From positions 744,001-808,000 of the forward strand of contig NZ_CP128185.1 of assembly GCF_030316135.1 (NCBI RefSeq): a stretch of 64,000 nucleotides of DNA, in the 5' to 3' direction. This document shows, piece by piece, positions 26,189 to 35,547 of this stretch. The position numbers and the translations under genes were made by a program. Source of the DNA: Aliiglaciecola sp. LCG003. Lineage in GTDB: Bacteria > Pseudomonadota > Gammaproteobacteria > Enterobacterales > Alteromonadaceae. The notes beneath the pieces were generated by a model. The model was not told the origin of the DNA and did not search any database. It saw only the letters and a list, made by a program, of their open reading frames with translations. How positions within the stretch are numbered: the first letter of the stretch is position 1; every line of letters starts with the position of its first letter.

Positions 26189-26542
26189 ATGAGTAATGAG
26201 CAAGAAAAGCAAGAATGGTATGAGTTTAATCAAGAAACAATAGAAGCATTAATTGAAGATGGCAGTAATGCAGAGGTGCCCCATACCATTGAGTATCATT
26301 TTGCTCATGCTGATTTTGATATTCTAGAGAAAGCGGCAGTAGATGCATTCAAAGCGGGCTTTGAAGTTGGGGATGCAGAAGAATTGATGTTGGATGACGG
26401 CGGAACAGTCTTTTGTTTTGATGCTGTGGTTGAGCGCATGTTGGATGTCGACTTAATTAACAAAGATACTGATGCACTGATTGCCATTGCAGATAAACAT
26501 AAAATACATTATGACGGGTGGGGCACATATTTCATCGAATAA
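26189..26542 (+). CDS. rraB: Ribonuclease E inhibitor RraB
   Basis: 117 residues from the ATG at 26189; AAGGA ends immediately before the upstream ATG at 26183 but is six bases from 26189, so the latter is preferred. Motifs match E. coli RraB: ALIEDGSNAEVPHTIEYHFAHADFDILEKAAVDAFKAGFEV and the terminal HYDGWGTYF. E. coli RraB carries an additional acidic tail that is missing here. RraB binds RNase E and modulates mRNA decay. It lies 33 bp after plsC and may share its transcript. Confidence 0.9.
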   Translation: MSNEQEKQEWYEFNQETIEALIEDGSNAEVPHTIEYHFAHADFDILEKAAVDAFKAGFEVGDAEELMLDDGGTVFCFDAVVERMLDVDLINKDTDALIAIADKHKIHYDGWGTYFIE

Positions 26543-26743
26543 CTAGCGTTAAACGCCCTGTTTTTCAAGGATTGATAGTGTTTGAGGTAAAGGGGGAAAC
26601 AGGGGTTTTACCTTTACACCTATATACGCTTTTGAGTGCAATAACTAGATTTCGACTTCAATTAAGCATTCCTTCAGCTTTTATTCATCTTCATAAGTCC
26701 ACAATGCAATCATACTAAACAGGTAGGTTGAATTGGAGGGCTT

Positions 26744-27520
26744 ATGCCTCGTATTACTTTTTTCGGTTTGTTTTTTGTGTTGTCAGCACAACTTTCATTT
26801 TCTGCTTTAGCAACTGACGTCGCTGATAATACTTCAATAAGTGTGGCCTCCACAGAATCCCAGCACGGTAAACAGTTGGCGGTGATACACAAAAAGGGAT
26901 CGCCTGTTCAAGCTAGAACAGTACTGAAAAAACAGGCTCTTGCAAAGCAAGCCGGTAAATCTGAAAATCATCAAGCCAAGCAACTTGCTTCACCTTTGAG
27001 TAAACCCTTTGCGAGAGATTTACGCATAGCTGAAGACAACAGCGACTTTTGGATTTATGACGCCTTCGTCAGCTTAGATTATGATCGTGATTATGATGGC
27101 TATTACTCTAGATTCACGGTGGAATTTGATGCCGATACTATTTATACGCAAGCTGAAGTGTACGCTCGTTTATATTTAGCCAGAGGTGAAGTATTTGAAG
27201 AATACCACACCACCTCGTTATTCCTGATAAATGGTGACTCTAGTACAGATAGTTTTGTGGTTGAAAGTGAATTAATCAGTGGTTTTCCCACCGATGATTA
27301 TGAAGTGCTAATCGAACTTTATGACGGTTATAGCGATGAACTCCTGGTTACGTTTGATGGCTATAACGATGTGGACTTGACCTTGTTGCCTTTAGAAAGT
27401 TCAGGTTACGAACAAGTAGATACGGTGGTTGTTGTGACCGAAAGTGGTGGTAGTTTTGGATTTCTCACTTTGTTGTTAGTGCCTTTATTAATGCGCAGAA
27501 TGTTCTGCACCAAACATTAA
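26744..27520 (+). CDS. Surface protein with GlyGly-CTERM-like sorting tail (choice-of-anchor H type)
   Basis: 258 residues. The signal peptide is residues 1-23 (FFGLFFVLSAQLSFSALA). A Lys/Gln-rich low-complexity segment spans ~40-90. The main domain (~95-220) is a beta-rich module with many Asp/Tyr (DFWIYDAFVSLDYDRDYDGYYSRFTVEFDAD) and DGYSDELL. The C-terminus has ESGGSFGFLTLLLVPLLMRRMF: Gly-Gly, a hydrophobic helix and an Arg pair, the pattern of rhombosortase (GlyGly-CTERM) substrates. It is thus predicted to be exported by type II secretion and trimmed at the membrane. Function unknown. GGAG lies ~8 bases before the ATG. Confidence 0.75.
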   Translation: MPRITFFGLFFVLSAQLSFSALATDVADNTSISVASTESQHGKQLAVIHKKGSPVQARTVLKKQALAKQAGKSENHQAKQLASPLSKPFARDLRIAEDNSDFWIYDAFVSLDYDRDYDGYYSRFTVEFDADTIYTQAEVYARLYLARGEVFEEYHTTSLFLINGDSSTDSFVVESELISGFPTDDYEVLIELYDGYSDELLVTFDGYNDVDLTLLPLESSGYEQVDTVVVVTESGGSFGFLTLLLVPLLMRRMFCTKH

Positions 27521-27540
27521 AAGGCCAAAGTGAGATTTTC

Positions 27541-27567
27541 GGGGAGGCATCACGCCTCCCTTTTTTT
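27541..27567 (+). terminator. Rho-independent terminator
   Basis: GGGAGGC-ATCAC-GCCTCCC followed by seven T residues, about 20 bp after the GlyGly-CTERM protein stop. A clear intrinsic terminator. Confidence 0.9.
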
Positions 27568-27585
27568 GCTGAGGGCTAACTGACT

Positions 27586-27792
27586 CTATTTATTGTCATG
27601 TTTGCCGAGAGGCTCACTGACCACTTCGGTTACTACCTTCTGGGTCAGCTTCACCCTGCCTGATCTAACTAGCGCATCGCGAAGCACATATTCAATTTGA
27701 GCGTTGAGACTGCGCAATTCGTCATCAGACCAACGTTGCATAGCAGCCAGTACGTCTTCGTTAATGCGCAATGGGTAGGCTTTTTTTGCCAC
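27586..27792 (-). CDS. Arc-like ribbon-helix-helix DNA-binding protein
   Basis: 68 residues beginning with GTG at 27792; GAGG sits about five bases upstream. The ribbon-helix-helix core is KAYPLRINEDVLAAMQRWSDDELRSLNAQIEYVLRDAL: a short strand (YPLRI), a first helix, the turn, and the second helix ending in the conserved E-Y-V-L-R-D-A. A charged tail follows. Such proteins bind operators as dimers. It lies ~106 bp downstream of the SPFH gene on the same strand, a likely two-gene unit; the palindrome upstream of the SPFH gene is a candidate target for it. Confidence 0.82.
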   Translation of the reverse strand: MAKKAYPLRINEDVLAAMQRWSDDELRSLNAQIEYVLRDALVRSGRVKLTQKVVTEVVSEPLGKHDNK

Positions 27793-27898
27793 AATTTCCT
27801 CAATTTAGTTTTCGTAACGCCATATTATCAGTGGCTTATTTAGCCCAACCGTAATTCTCACATAATTCAGATAAACGACCGGTATTAGTTCATGTTTA

Positions 27899-28771
27899 TT
27901 AGTAGATACTTCCGGTATTCACTACAGGCTGAGTGCTTTTGTCCGCACATAAGACTACCAGTAAATTGCTTACCATGGCGGCTTTACGTTCTTCATCGAG
28001 CTCGACTACATTTTTTTCTTTTAGCCGATCCAGTGCCATTTCCACCATACCTACTGCACCTTCCACGATCTTGCTGCGGGCCGCAATGATGGCTGTGGCT
28101 TGTTGTCGTTGCAACATCGCACTAGCAATCTCTTGGGCATAAGCAAGATGACTTATTCGGGCTTCATGCACAGTAACACCGGCGCTTCCTAAGCGTTCTT
28201 GGATCTCTATCTTGAGATTCTCAGATATTTCTAGCGGATGGCTACGCAAAGATAAATGGCTTGGGTCTTCTTCGTCACGGGGATCATAGGCATAACTACT
28301 GGCCAAATTGCGTAGCGCAGATTCACTTTGAATCGTCACATAGCTTTCATAGTCATCGACTTCAAATACCGCTTCTGCGGTATCGGTAACAGACCAGACC
28401 ACAATAGTCGCAATTTCGATAGGATTACCCAGATTGTCGTTAACTTTAATCTTGCCGCTTTCAAAATTTCTGATCCGCAACGAAATAGAACGACGCATGA
28501 AAAAGGGGATGGTCCAGCGCAAACCTGTGCGCTTCTCGGTACCCACATAACTTCCAAATAAAGTGAAAACCTTACCTTGATTAGGTTGCACCATAAAGAA
28601 GCCCGCGCAACCGGCAATTACGATTAGCATATAAAGGATAATCAAACATTCTACGATATTCAGTGGTGCAGAAATGCTGCCAAACATCCATAGTCCGATT
28701 ATTAATGCCCCAATTAACCCCAATGCCGCAATATAACCATTGACCGAAAAACCCTGTTTTTCACTAACCAT
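27899..28771 (-). CDS. SPFH/Band 7 domain membrane protein
   Basis: 290 residues. Two N-terminal membrane segments ([18 protein letters not shown], residues ~11-30; [20 protein letters not shown], ~38-58) precede an SPFH domain from [31 protein letters not shown] to about residue 220. Its [39 protein letters not shown] helix is typical of slipin/stomatin-type proteins. The tail ([14 protein letters not shown]) is short. It probably forms membrane oligomers. It lacks the long coiled coil of the flotillin at 11168-13195 and belongs to a different subgroup. AAGGA precedes the ATG at 28771. Confidence 0.88.
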   Translation of the reverse strand: MVSEKQGFSVNGYIAALGLIGALIIGLWMFGSISAPLNIVECLIILYMLIVIAGCAGFFMVQPNQGKVFTLFGSYVGTEKRTGLRWTIPFFMRRSISLRIRNFESGKIKVNDNLGNPIEIATIVVWSVTDTAEAVFEVDDYESYVTIQSESALRNLASSYAYDPRDEEDPSHLSLRSHPLEISENLKIEIQERLGSAGVTVHEARISHLAYAQEIASAMLQRQQATAIIAARSKIVEGAVGMVEMALDRLKEKNVVELDEERKAAMVSNLLVVLCADKSTQPVVNTGSIY

Positions 28772-28791
28772 TACATTTCCTTTTATATATT

Positions 28792-28803
28792 AATGATATC
28801 ATT
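28792..28803. promoter_or_regulatory. Palindrome upstream of the SPFH gene (candidate operator)
   Basis: AATGATATCATT is a perfect 12-bp palindrome about 20 bp upstream of the SPFH start, next to an AT-rich -10-like stretch (TATATA). A candidate operator, possibly for the downstream ribbon-helix-helix protein. Confidence 0.4.
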
Positions 28804-28974
28804 TAGATGTCACTTTAGCCTGTAACATAGAAAAGTCAAGTATCAAAAATCTAATGGAGTTGGCTGTCATCTAACTTGAAAACCTAGGTTTGGTTACCTG
28901 TCACCTTATACATTGGTTGCTTTGAGTCAGTCAGATTCATTCTTGCTTTGGTGTGCAAGCCATGACTAGTTTAT

Positions 28975-30642
28975 TTAGTCAATCAGGTTGTTAGGAAAGC
29001 GTACTTGATTCCTGCCAAACTCTTTCGCATCATATAACGCATCATCAGCTAATTTTAGCAGTCGTTCTGGGTTATCGGATTCGGACTCATAGGAGCTTTG
29101 CGTTGCACCGCCGATGCTTACGGTAACATAGCCAAGGGCCTTGCTCTCAGCATGCTCAATCTGTAATTTTTCTACGGCTTCACGAAGATTTTGCGCGCAT
29201 ATTAAGGCTCCTTGGCAATCTGTGTTGGTGAGAATGCAGACAAACTCTTCACCACCGTATCGAGCAACAAAATCTATATCACGTTTAAGTGTTGAGCGCA
29301 GCGTCGCCGCAATCTGTTTTAACGCGTCATCTCCGACACTATGGCCGTAGAGATCGTTAAACGGCTTGAAGTAATCCACGTCAATTAGCAGAATGGATAG
29401 AGGGTGGGAATATCGTTTCGCCTGATTAAATTCACTCAGTAAAGCCAGATCAAATGCACGTCTATTCGCAATGCCAGTCAAGCCATCGAGCATAGCTAAG
29501 TTAGTCAACTCATGTTTTTGTGCTTCAATGGTGTCAGAAAATTTCTGGAATGTTATCGCAATATCTGAAATTTCGTCATTGCCAATGCGTTTAATATCTT
29601 GTGGGCGAAGGGAAGCCTCTCCAGATACGATTTGTTTTAACATGATGAGTCTACGGATCACGCGGCGATGAAGTACCCAAGTAATCAACAATAAAAGGGC
29701 AACTGCGATAGCAAATAGCACAGTCAAAATCTGAATTTGCTGGGCACTATCTTCTTTAGCCCGGTTGGCATCAGCCAAGATCTCTTCGCCCAGTAAAGTC
29801 CCTTGAAAACGCAGTGAGCGGGTGAAATCGGAGACCAGTTTTTCTGTGAAATTACCCCGCCCGTTAGTGCGTGCTTTCATGGTGAGTTTATTTACACTCA
29901 GTGCTACTAAGCCTTGCTCACCCAGTACAACAGCGGAAAAGTCCCTGGCAAGGGACTTTGCTTCCGATTGAAAGTCTTTAGGTAAATCGACGATAGCATT
30001 ATTGAGTTGTGCTTGTTCGATATCAATGGAGCGACTTTTCTGGCGAATATCATTTAGCGTGGTGGCATTGGAGATCTCACTCGCGATCATAAATAAACGG
30101 GAATAGCCTAGGATCCAGTCTGATATCACCAAGCGATCTGCTTGAAACGGATTATCAGTAAATAAGCGCGCGTTATCATAGATTTGATAGAGTTGCTGTT
30201 CTTTTTCTTTGACGACTTTGATGGATATTAACTGCTGTGTTACCAGTTCGCGCAACTCTTCCAATTCTTCAGTAATAGCTTGATATTCTTTTATCAACAC
30301 TTCATCAAGCTGAGTTTCTAGTAATAGGGAAGCGATGATTTCGATTTCTTTGTTGATCTCTTTTTCTGCAATTCGCAATGCCGGCGGTGTGACAGAATTA
30401 GACAGTCTTTCTGTTTGAAAAATAAGTGAGGTCGCGTGATTTGCCACTTGCTCATATTGCAAAATTATCGGAATAGACTTTTCGGCAACCGTGCCTAATG
30501 CGCTGCTGACAACTAAAAGTTGATAATAGGTCATCCCTACCAGTGTGATGAAAACGGCAAATAAGCCTGTCAAGGCAGAACTAAAGACTCTGCTTAATGA
30601 TCTGCGCTTTTTATCTTGATCAATTTGCAACTTGATGCTCAC
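28975..30642 (-). CDS. Membrane diguanylate cyclase (HAMP-like + GGDEF)
   Basis: 555 residues from a GTG at 30642; a TTG at 30630 with AAGGTGAG upstream is an alternative start. Membrane segments at ~22-46 (LTGLFAVFITLVGMTYYQLLVV) and ~302-325 (ILTVLFAIAVALLLLITWVL) enclose a long helical periplasmic sensor region. A HAMP-like stretch (RRLIMLKQIVSGEASLRPQDIKRIGNDEIS) leads to a GGDEF domain: LDGLTGIANRRAFD, DVDYFKPFNDLYGHSVGD, and GGEEF near 460. RDID, five residues before GGEEF, is a standard inhibitory I-site. It should make cyclic-di-GMP. Its start lies inside the end of the upstream nucleotidase-like gene, indicating coupled translation. Confidence 0.9.
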   Translation of the reverse strand: MSIKLQIDQDKKRRSLSRVFSSALTGLFAVFITLVGMTYYQLLVVSSALGTVAEKSIPIILQYEQVANHATSLIFQTERLSNSVTPPALRIAEKEINKEIEIIASLLLETQLDEVLIKEYQAITEELEELRELVTQQLISIKVVKEKEQQLYQIYDNARLFTDNPFQADRLVISDWILGYSRLFMIASEISNATTLNDIRQKSRSIDIEQAQLNNAIVDLPKDFQSEAKSLARDFSAVVLGEQGLVALSVNKLTMKARTNGRGNFTEKLVSDFTRSLRFQGTLLGEEILADANRAKEDSAQQIQILTVLFAIAVALLLLITWVLHRRVIRRLIMLKQIVSGEASLRPQDIKRIGNDEISDIAITFQKFSDTIEAQKHELTNLAMLDGLTGIANRRAFDLALLSEFNQAKRYSHPLSILLIDVDYFKPFNDLYGHSVGDDALKQIAATLRSTLKRDIDFVARYGGEEFVCILTNTDCQGALICAQNLREAVEKLQIEHAESKALGYVTVSIGGATQSSYESESDNPERLLKLADDALYDAKEFGRNQVRFPNNLID

Positions 30643-32194
30643 CTTTAGAACTGGTTTGTAGACTATCTTTGGGATTTGCTAAGTTGATAATACGTTTTTG
30701 AATTTGGGTGGATAAGTTTCTTTTTCTAATGATGGAATTGAGCACCACATCCTTAATAGTGATTGGCGGTTTATTTGAATCTGTTACCCGAGTTGCATCT
30801 TTAAACAGGGTATAACCGTCGCCTCCTTGAAATAAGTATTCGGTGGTGACAAGGGTATATATTTTAAGTGCTTCTAATTTAGCCCCATCCACCTGAATAT
30901 CCACAACCCGCTGACCTACGGGAAGTGAGCTATCGAAAGTCATCTTAAGCTTGCCAAGCTGCGGAAACTTTCCTTTAAACAAATCAAACTCATCTAAGCT
31001 CAACTCTAAGGATTGCCGGATATCTTTTCCTTGCATCGCGAGAACCACCAAATTTGTACCGTATGGGAGTTCTTGGGCTAAATCTTCCCGAGTAAAATCA
31101 TCGCCTGACAAATATGATTTATCGCCTCGAATCATACCACCATTGATGATGCCCATATCAGCTTTGGTATAGTCAAGCATGGCATCAACAATCAAATTTG
31201 CAAAGGCATTTTCTTCCGATCTAAGCTGTTGACGATGGGTGTCAAACGGATACTCTACGCTACCTATGGCAAGTTTCATTAGACGATCCAGCCTGCGCAC
31301 ATAATCGTTTCTCAGAATGGCGATTTTGTGATCTTCGGCATACTGGCTTAAAGATTCAGTTTGCCACTGTATAGACCAACCAGTTGGTTGTTTGAGGATA
31401 TCAATTATAGCAATGTCATTCTCTTGGTTAATTAGTACCTTACCTTTAATGACTTCTGTGGACAATCTATAGGATTCAGGTGCGAATGGATCTTTGACCA
31501 AGCTTATATCGATTGTCCCATCTGCTAGTAGCGCATCTAATTCATTAAAAAGAGCACCGTGCATGACCACTATGATATCAGCACCTCGCTGGCGCAATGC
31601 CGCCGCTTCGGTCACAATACTTGAGGTCACATCTTGCAATTCAACCCGCTGTAACAGATATTGCATTTTTGCATTCGGATCGACTACGGCGATAAGACCC
31701 AGTTTGACTCCGTTTTTTATAATCAACTTAGACTTAGCTAAGCCATCCTGCAGGGTATTTTGAATAGGATCGAATACATTGGTAGCGATTAGCGGAAAAG
31801 CAGCTTCGTATGCCTGTAGAGAAAGCTGTTCCTCAAAATAACTGTACTCTCTTTTTGTCACACCCATAGCATCAGGCTCAATACTATTCAGCAAATCAAT
31901 AATGTGTGAACCGCTATCAAAGGTTGATAGAGGACTCGGACCCAAACTGTTACCGCCAAACAAAAAGAAAACGCCGGGACGTAAATCACGATAGTGCTTC
32001 ACCGCAGTGGCAAGTCGAGCATACCCTCCTTGATTGTACTGTCCAATAAGGGGCATATCGGAAGCAAAAATTATGGTTACCCGATTTTTATCAGTTTGGC
32101 TAAACCCATTTAACGATATGAAAATTGCTATAGCGGACAATATTCTAAGCAAGATATGACCAGTTGAAAGAGAGGTAATATATTCATTATACAA
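30620..32194 (-). CDS. 5'-nucleotidase/UshA-like protein with degenerate metallophosphatase domain
   Basis: 524 residues with a TTG start; the N-terminus holds a hydrophobic segment (ILLRILSAIAIFISLNGFSQ) that is probably a signal peptide. The C-terminal 5'-nucleotidase domain is well kept: RSEENAFANLIVDAML, DMGIINGGMIRGD, and YLFQGGDGYTLF. In the N-terminal domain the metal-binding motifs appear eroded: FASDMPLIGQY replaces D-x-H-G, FLFGGNSLGPS replaces GDxxxGS, and GVTKREYSYF replaces GNHEFD. Hydrolysis is therefore doubtful; substrate binding may remain. It overlaps the diguanylate cyclase gene by 23 bp, so it may feed a signal to that enzyme's periplasmic region. Confidence 0.8.
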   Translation of the reverse strand: MYNEYITSLSTGHILLRILSAIAIFISLNGFSQTDKNRVTIIFASDMPLIGQYNQGGYARLATAVKHYRDLRPGVFFLFGGNSLGPSPLSTFDSGSHIIDLLNSIEPDAMGVTKREYSYFEEQLSLQAYEAAFPLIATNVFDPIQNTLQDGLAKSKLIIKNGVKLGLIAVVDPNAKMQYLLQRVELQDVTSSIVTEAAALRQRGADIIVVMHGALFNELDALLADGTIDISLVKDPFAPESYRLSTEVIKGKVLINQENDIAIIDILKQPTGWSIQWQTESLSQYAEDHKIAILRNDYVRRLDRLMKLAIGSVEYPFDTHRQQLRSEENAFANLIVDAMLDYTKADMGIINGGMIRGDKSYLSGDDFTREDLAQELPYGTNLVVLAMQGKDIRQSLELSLDEFDLFKGKFPQLGKLKMTFDSSLPVGQRVVDIQVDGAKLEALKIYTLVTTEYLFQGGDGYTLFKDATRVTDSNKPPITIKDVVLNSIIRKRNLSTQIQKRIINLANPKDSLQTSSKGEHQVAN

Positions 32195-32275
32195 AGGAAA
32201 AATTAGATATCAGCAAAAAGCTGACTCAATTAACAAATATATTCTGGGCAAGGCATTATATTGTTCGTCCAAATT

Positions 32276-32302
32276 AAAAACCCCAACATCAGTTGGGGTT
32301 TT
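32276..32302 (-). terminator. Bidirectional terminator after valS
   Basis: CCCCAAC-ATCA-GTTGGGG, flanked by A-run and T-run. Read on the minus strand it ends in TTTTTAATTT, about 30 bp after the valS stop. Confidence 0.9.
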
Positions 32303-32330
32303 ATGGTCGACATGAAAACGGTATTCTTTG

Positions 32331-35096
32331 CTACAAAGCTTCGATGGTTAGGCGCTGCTGTTTAAGCTTTTCCATTTGCATTTGGAATTCTTCAAGCTTA
32401 GCTTTTTCTTTGTCAATCACTGCTGCTGGAGCATTACTGACAAATTTTTCGTTGCCTAACTTGCCTTGGGTCCTAGCGAAATCTTTTTCGATCTTATCCA
32501 AGGATTTAGCGATACGGGACAGTTCGGCATCTTTATCTATTAAGCCTGCCATTGGAATTAATATTTCCATTTCGCCTACCATAGCAGTGGCTGAAGCTGG
32601 GCCATTCTCGCCAGCTTGAAGTTGGGTAACACTGTCCAACTTGGCCATTTTGGCTAAAAAGCTTTCACTTAAGGTGAGACGACGCTGGTCTTCCTGGCTA
32701 ATATTCTTGAGTAATACACCAAGGGGTTTATTTGGAGAGATATCCATCTCGCCACGAATATTTCGGATACCAACGATAAAGCTTTTGACCCATTCTAGAT
32801 CTGCAATTACGGTGGCATCTTGTCGTTCAGCTTCTACTTCAGGGAACGGTTGCAGCATAATACTGTCGCCTTCGATGTTGCACAGCGGCGCAACGCGCAA
32901 CCAAATCTCATCAGTTATGAAAGGCATGATCGGATGCATCAGGCGCAGCAAACTCTCCAGCACATTAATCAATGTATGACGAGTACCGCGTTTTTGCGCT
33001 TCAGTGCTAAGCTCAGAGTTAAGTACAGGCTTGCTAAGCTCCAAGTACCAATCACAGAACTGGTTCCAAGTGAATTCGTAAACACTTTGTGCGGCAATAT
33101 CAAACCTATAATCTTTTATTGCATTGTTAAATTCGCTAAGGGTTTGTTGAAAACGCGCCCATATCCACTTGTCTGCCAGACTAAGCTCTAACTCACCACC
33201 GTTAGCACCGTTGTCTTGCTCTTCAGTATTCATCAACACAAACCGGGATGCATTCCACAATTTGTTGCAGAAGTTGCGATATCCTTCTACCCGTCCCATA
33301 TCAAAATTGATATCGCGGCTGGTGGATGCCATGGCTGCAAATGTGAAGCGCAAGGCATCAGTACCATAAGCATTAATGCCTTCTGGGAACTGTTTGGTTG
33401 TGCGCTTTGTAATTGCGGCGGCTTGTTGAGGCTGCATCATACCGGCAGTCCGTTTTGCCACTAAGTCGTCCAGCGAGATACCGTCGATCAAATCAATCGG
33501 GTCAAGCACATTTCCTTTCGATTTCGACATCTTGTTGCCTTGCTCATCACGAATAAGGCCGGTGATATAGATTTCTTTAAATGGAATTTTGCCGGTGAAC
33601 TTCTTGGTCATCATTATCATTCTGGCTACCCAAAAGAAAATTATATCGAAGCCAGTAACCATGACTGAGCTAGGTACAAAGGTCTCAAGCTCGGGGGTTT
33701 CATGAGGCCAACCCATAGTCGCGAAAGGCCATAATGCGGAAGAAAACCAAGTATCCAATACATCTTCATCTTGACGTAAATTTACATCGTCAGCCAATGA
33801 ATGCTTTTCACGTACTTCAGCTTCGCTGCGACCCACATAAATCTTATCGTTGTCGTCATACCACGCTGGAATGCGGTGTCCCCACCACAGTTGGCGTGAA
33901 ATACACCAATCTTGAATGTTGTACATCCACTGGTAATACGTTTTATTCCAATTTTCAGGTACAAATTTGATTTCACCACTTTCCACCGCTTCGATGGCCG
34001 GTTTGGCTAAAGACTCAACGGCAACGTACCACTGGTCGGTTAGATAGGGTTCAATTACCGCACCGGTGCGATCACCGCGAGGTACTTTCAATTTGTGATT
34101 TTCTATCTTAACCAACAAGCCGGTACGTTCCAATTCAGCCACAATCTGTTTACGGGCTTCGAATCGGTCCAAACCTTGATAGGCTGCTGGGGTATTTTCA
34201 TTTAGGGCTGCGTCTTTGCTTAAGATGTTGATCATCTCTAGCTTATGACGTTTACCCATGTCGTAGTCGTTGAAGTCGTGGGCAGGGGTGATTTTCACAC
34301 ATCCGGTACCGAATTCAGGATCGACGTAGTCATCGGCAATGATCGGGATCAAACGTCCGGTAATAGGTAATTTAATTTGCTTACCAATAAAGCCCTGATA
34401 GCGCTCATCATCAGGATGCACTGCAACAGCCGTATCGCCCAACATGGTTTCTGGGCGTGTGGTGGCAACCGTCAGCTCACCACTGCCATCGGCGAGAGGA
34501 TAGCGCATGTGCCACATAAAACCATCTTCTTCTTCGTTCAAGACTTCAAGATCTGAAACCGCAGTATGTAATACCGGATCCCAGTTTACTAGGCGTTTAC
34601 CACGATAAATCAGGCCTTCTTCATGCAGCTTTACAAACACTTCCTGTACGGCTTCGGATAAAGCAGGATCCATGGTGAAGGCTTCACGTTCCCAGTCGGG
34701 TGAGGTGCCCATGCGCCGCATTTGCTGGGTAATGTTTCCGCCAGATTCTTCTTTCCATTGCCAGATCTTCTCAACAAAGTCTTCACGGCCTAAATCATGA
34801 CGTGTTTTGCCTTGCGCATTTAGTTGTCGCTCAACCACCATTTGGGTGGCGATGCCAGCATGGTCTGTACCGCATTGCCAAAGGGTATTGTCTCCTTTCA
34901 TTCGATGGTAGCGGATCAATGAGTCCATAATGGTATGCTGAAATGCATGACCCATGTGCAAATTACCTGTGACATTCGGCGGAGGAAGCAAAATGCAGTA
35001 AGGCTCGCCATTACCGCTCGCTTTGAAGTAGCCTTTTTGTTCCCAATGTTGGTAACGTTGTTGTTCGATATTTTGCGGACTAAATGTTTTATCCAT
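32331..35096 (-). CDS. valS: Valine--tRNA ligase
   Basis: 921 residues from the ATG at 35096; an upstream ATG at 35108 lacks a ribosome site, whereas GAGAAG lies just before 35096. Class I motifs: [16 protein letters not shown] (HIGH as HMGH, near 45) and KMSKSKGN (KMSKS, near 550). The editing (CP1) domain contains [10 protein letters not shown]. The anticodon-binding domain holds [10 protein letters not shown], and the C-terminus is the usual ValRS coiled coil ([31 protein letters not shown]). It charges tRNA-Val in the cytosol. Its start overlaps the holC stop by 8 bp, giving the pepA-holC-valS order typical of gammaproteobacteria. Confidence 0.98.
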   Translation of the reverse strand: MDKTFSPQNIEQQRYQHWEQKGYFKASGNGEPYCILLPPPNVTGNLHMGHAFQHTIMDSLIRYHRMKGDNTLWQCGTDHAGIATQMVVERQLNAQGKTRHDLGREDFVEKIWQWKEESGGNITQQMRRMGTSPDWEREAFTMDPALSEAVQEVFVKLHEEGLIYRGKRLVNWDPVLHTAVSDLEVLNEEEDGFMWHMRYPLADGSGELTVATTRPETMLGDTAVAVHPDDERYQGFIGKQIKLPITGRLIPIIADDYVDPEFGTGCVKITPAHDFNDYDMGKRHKLEMINILSKDAALNENTPAAYQGLDRFEARKQIVAELERTGLLVKIENHKLKVPRGDRTGAVIEPYLTDQWYVAVESLAKPAIEAVESGEIKFVPENWNKTYYQWMYNIQDWCISRQLWWGHRIPAWYDDNDKIYVGRSEAEVREKHSLADDVNLRQDEDVLDTWFSSALWPFATMGWPHETPELETFVPSSVMVTGFDIIFFWVARMIMMTKKFTGKIPFKEIYITGLIRDEQGNKMSKSKGNVLDPIDLIDGISLDDLVAKRTAGMMQPQQAAAITKRTTKQFPEGINAYGTDALRFTFAAMASTSRDINFDMGRVEGYRNFCNKLWNASRFVLMNTEEQDNGANGGELELSLADKWIWARFQQTLSEFNNAIKDYRFDIAAQSVYEFTWNQFCDWYLELSKPVLNSELSTEAQKRGTRHTLINVLESLLRLMHPIMPFITDEIWLRVAPLCNIEGDSIMLQPFPEVEAERQDATVIADLEWVKSFIVGIRNIRGEMDISPNKPLGVLLKNISQEDQRRLTLSESFLAKMAKLDSVTQLQAGENGPASATAMVGEMEILIPMAGLIDKDAELSRIAKSLDKIEKDFARTQGKLGNEKFVSNAPAAVIDKEKAKLEEFQMQMEKLKQQRLTIEAL

Positions 35097-35547
35097 CTTG
35101 CTTCTCATAAATGTTACTGGCGGGCTGGGTATGCATAGTCAACCCAGCTGCTCGGTAATGTTTGTATCTATCTCGCGCCTGTTGTTTCGCTGTATCTTCG
35201 GCAGGCACGAAATCTAATATTTGTTTAAATCGATTGGCATTTTGCGGTAATGACTTACTCAGGTTTATTAGGACCGGGCGGCCTGCTGGAAGCGGTTGTT
35301 GCCAGCAAATTTCTACCGGAGCGCCGCCTTTTGGGCCTTCTCCAGTTAAATTGTGCGGTACAAAGCCATCAAGAGGTTGTTGCCATAACAATTCATCAAA
35401 AGCTTCCGCCCCAGCTTGGTCATCACACAATACCAAACAGCGACGCTTGGTTCTAAAACATTGGGCCGCGATCTCACATGCAATTAACCAATGAGCCGGA
35501 TGCTGGGCATCCGGCTCTTCAAGCATGTAAAAGGTTACATCTGTCAT
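35089..35547 (-). CDS. holC: DNA polymerase III chi subunit
   Basis: 152 residues. The N-terminus VTFYMLEE and the following [60 protein letters not shown] match HolC, including the conserved W-x2-P, FVPH and PV-I elements. Chi links the clamp loader to single-stranded DNA binding protein. The start overlaps the pepA stop by one base and the end overlaps valS, so all three are tightly coupled. Length is close to E. coli chi (147). Confidence 0.93.
   Translation of the reverse strand: MTDVTFYMLEEPDAQHPAHWLIACEIAAQCFRTKRRCLVLCDDQAGAEAFDELLWQQPLDGFVPHNLTGEGPKGGAPVEICWQQPLPAGRPVLINLSKSLPQNANRFKQILDFVPAEDTAKQQARDRYKHYRAAGLTMHTQPASNIYEKQDG

Noticed and set aside
26518-26718. 66-codon frame overlapping the rraB end
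   Set aside because: It overlaps rraB in another frame with no ribosome site or recognisable domain.
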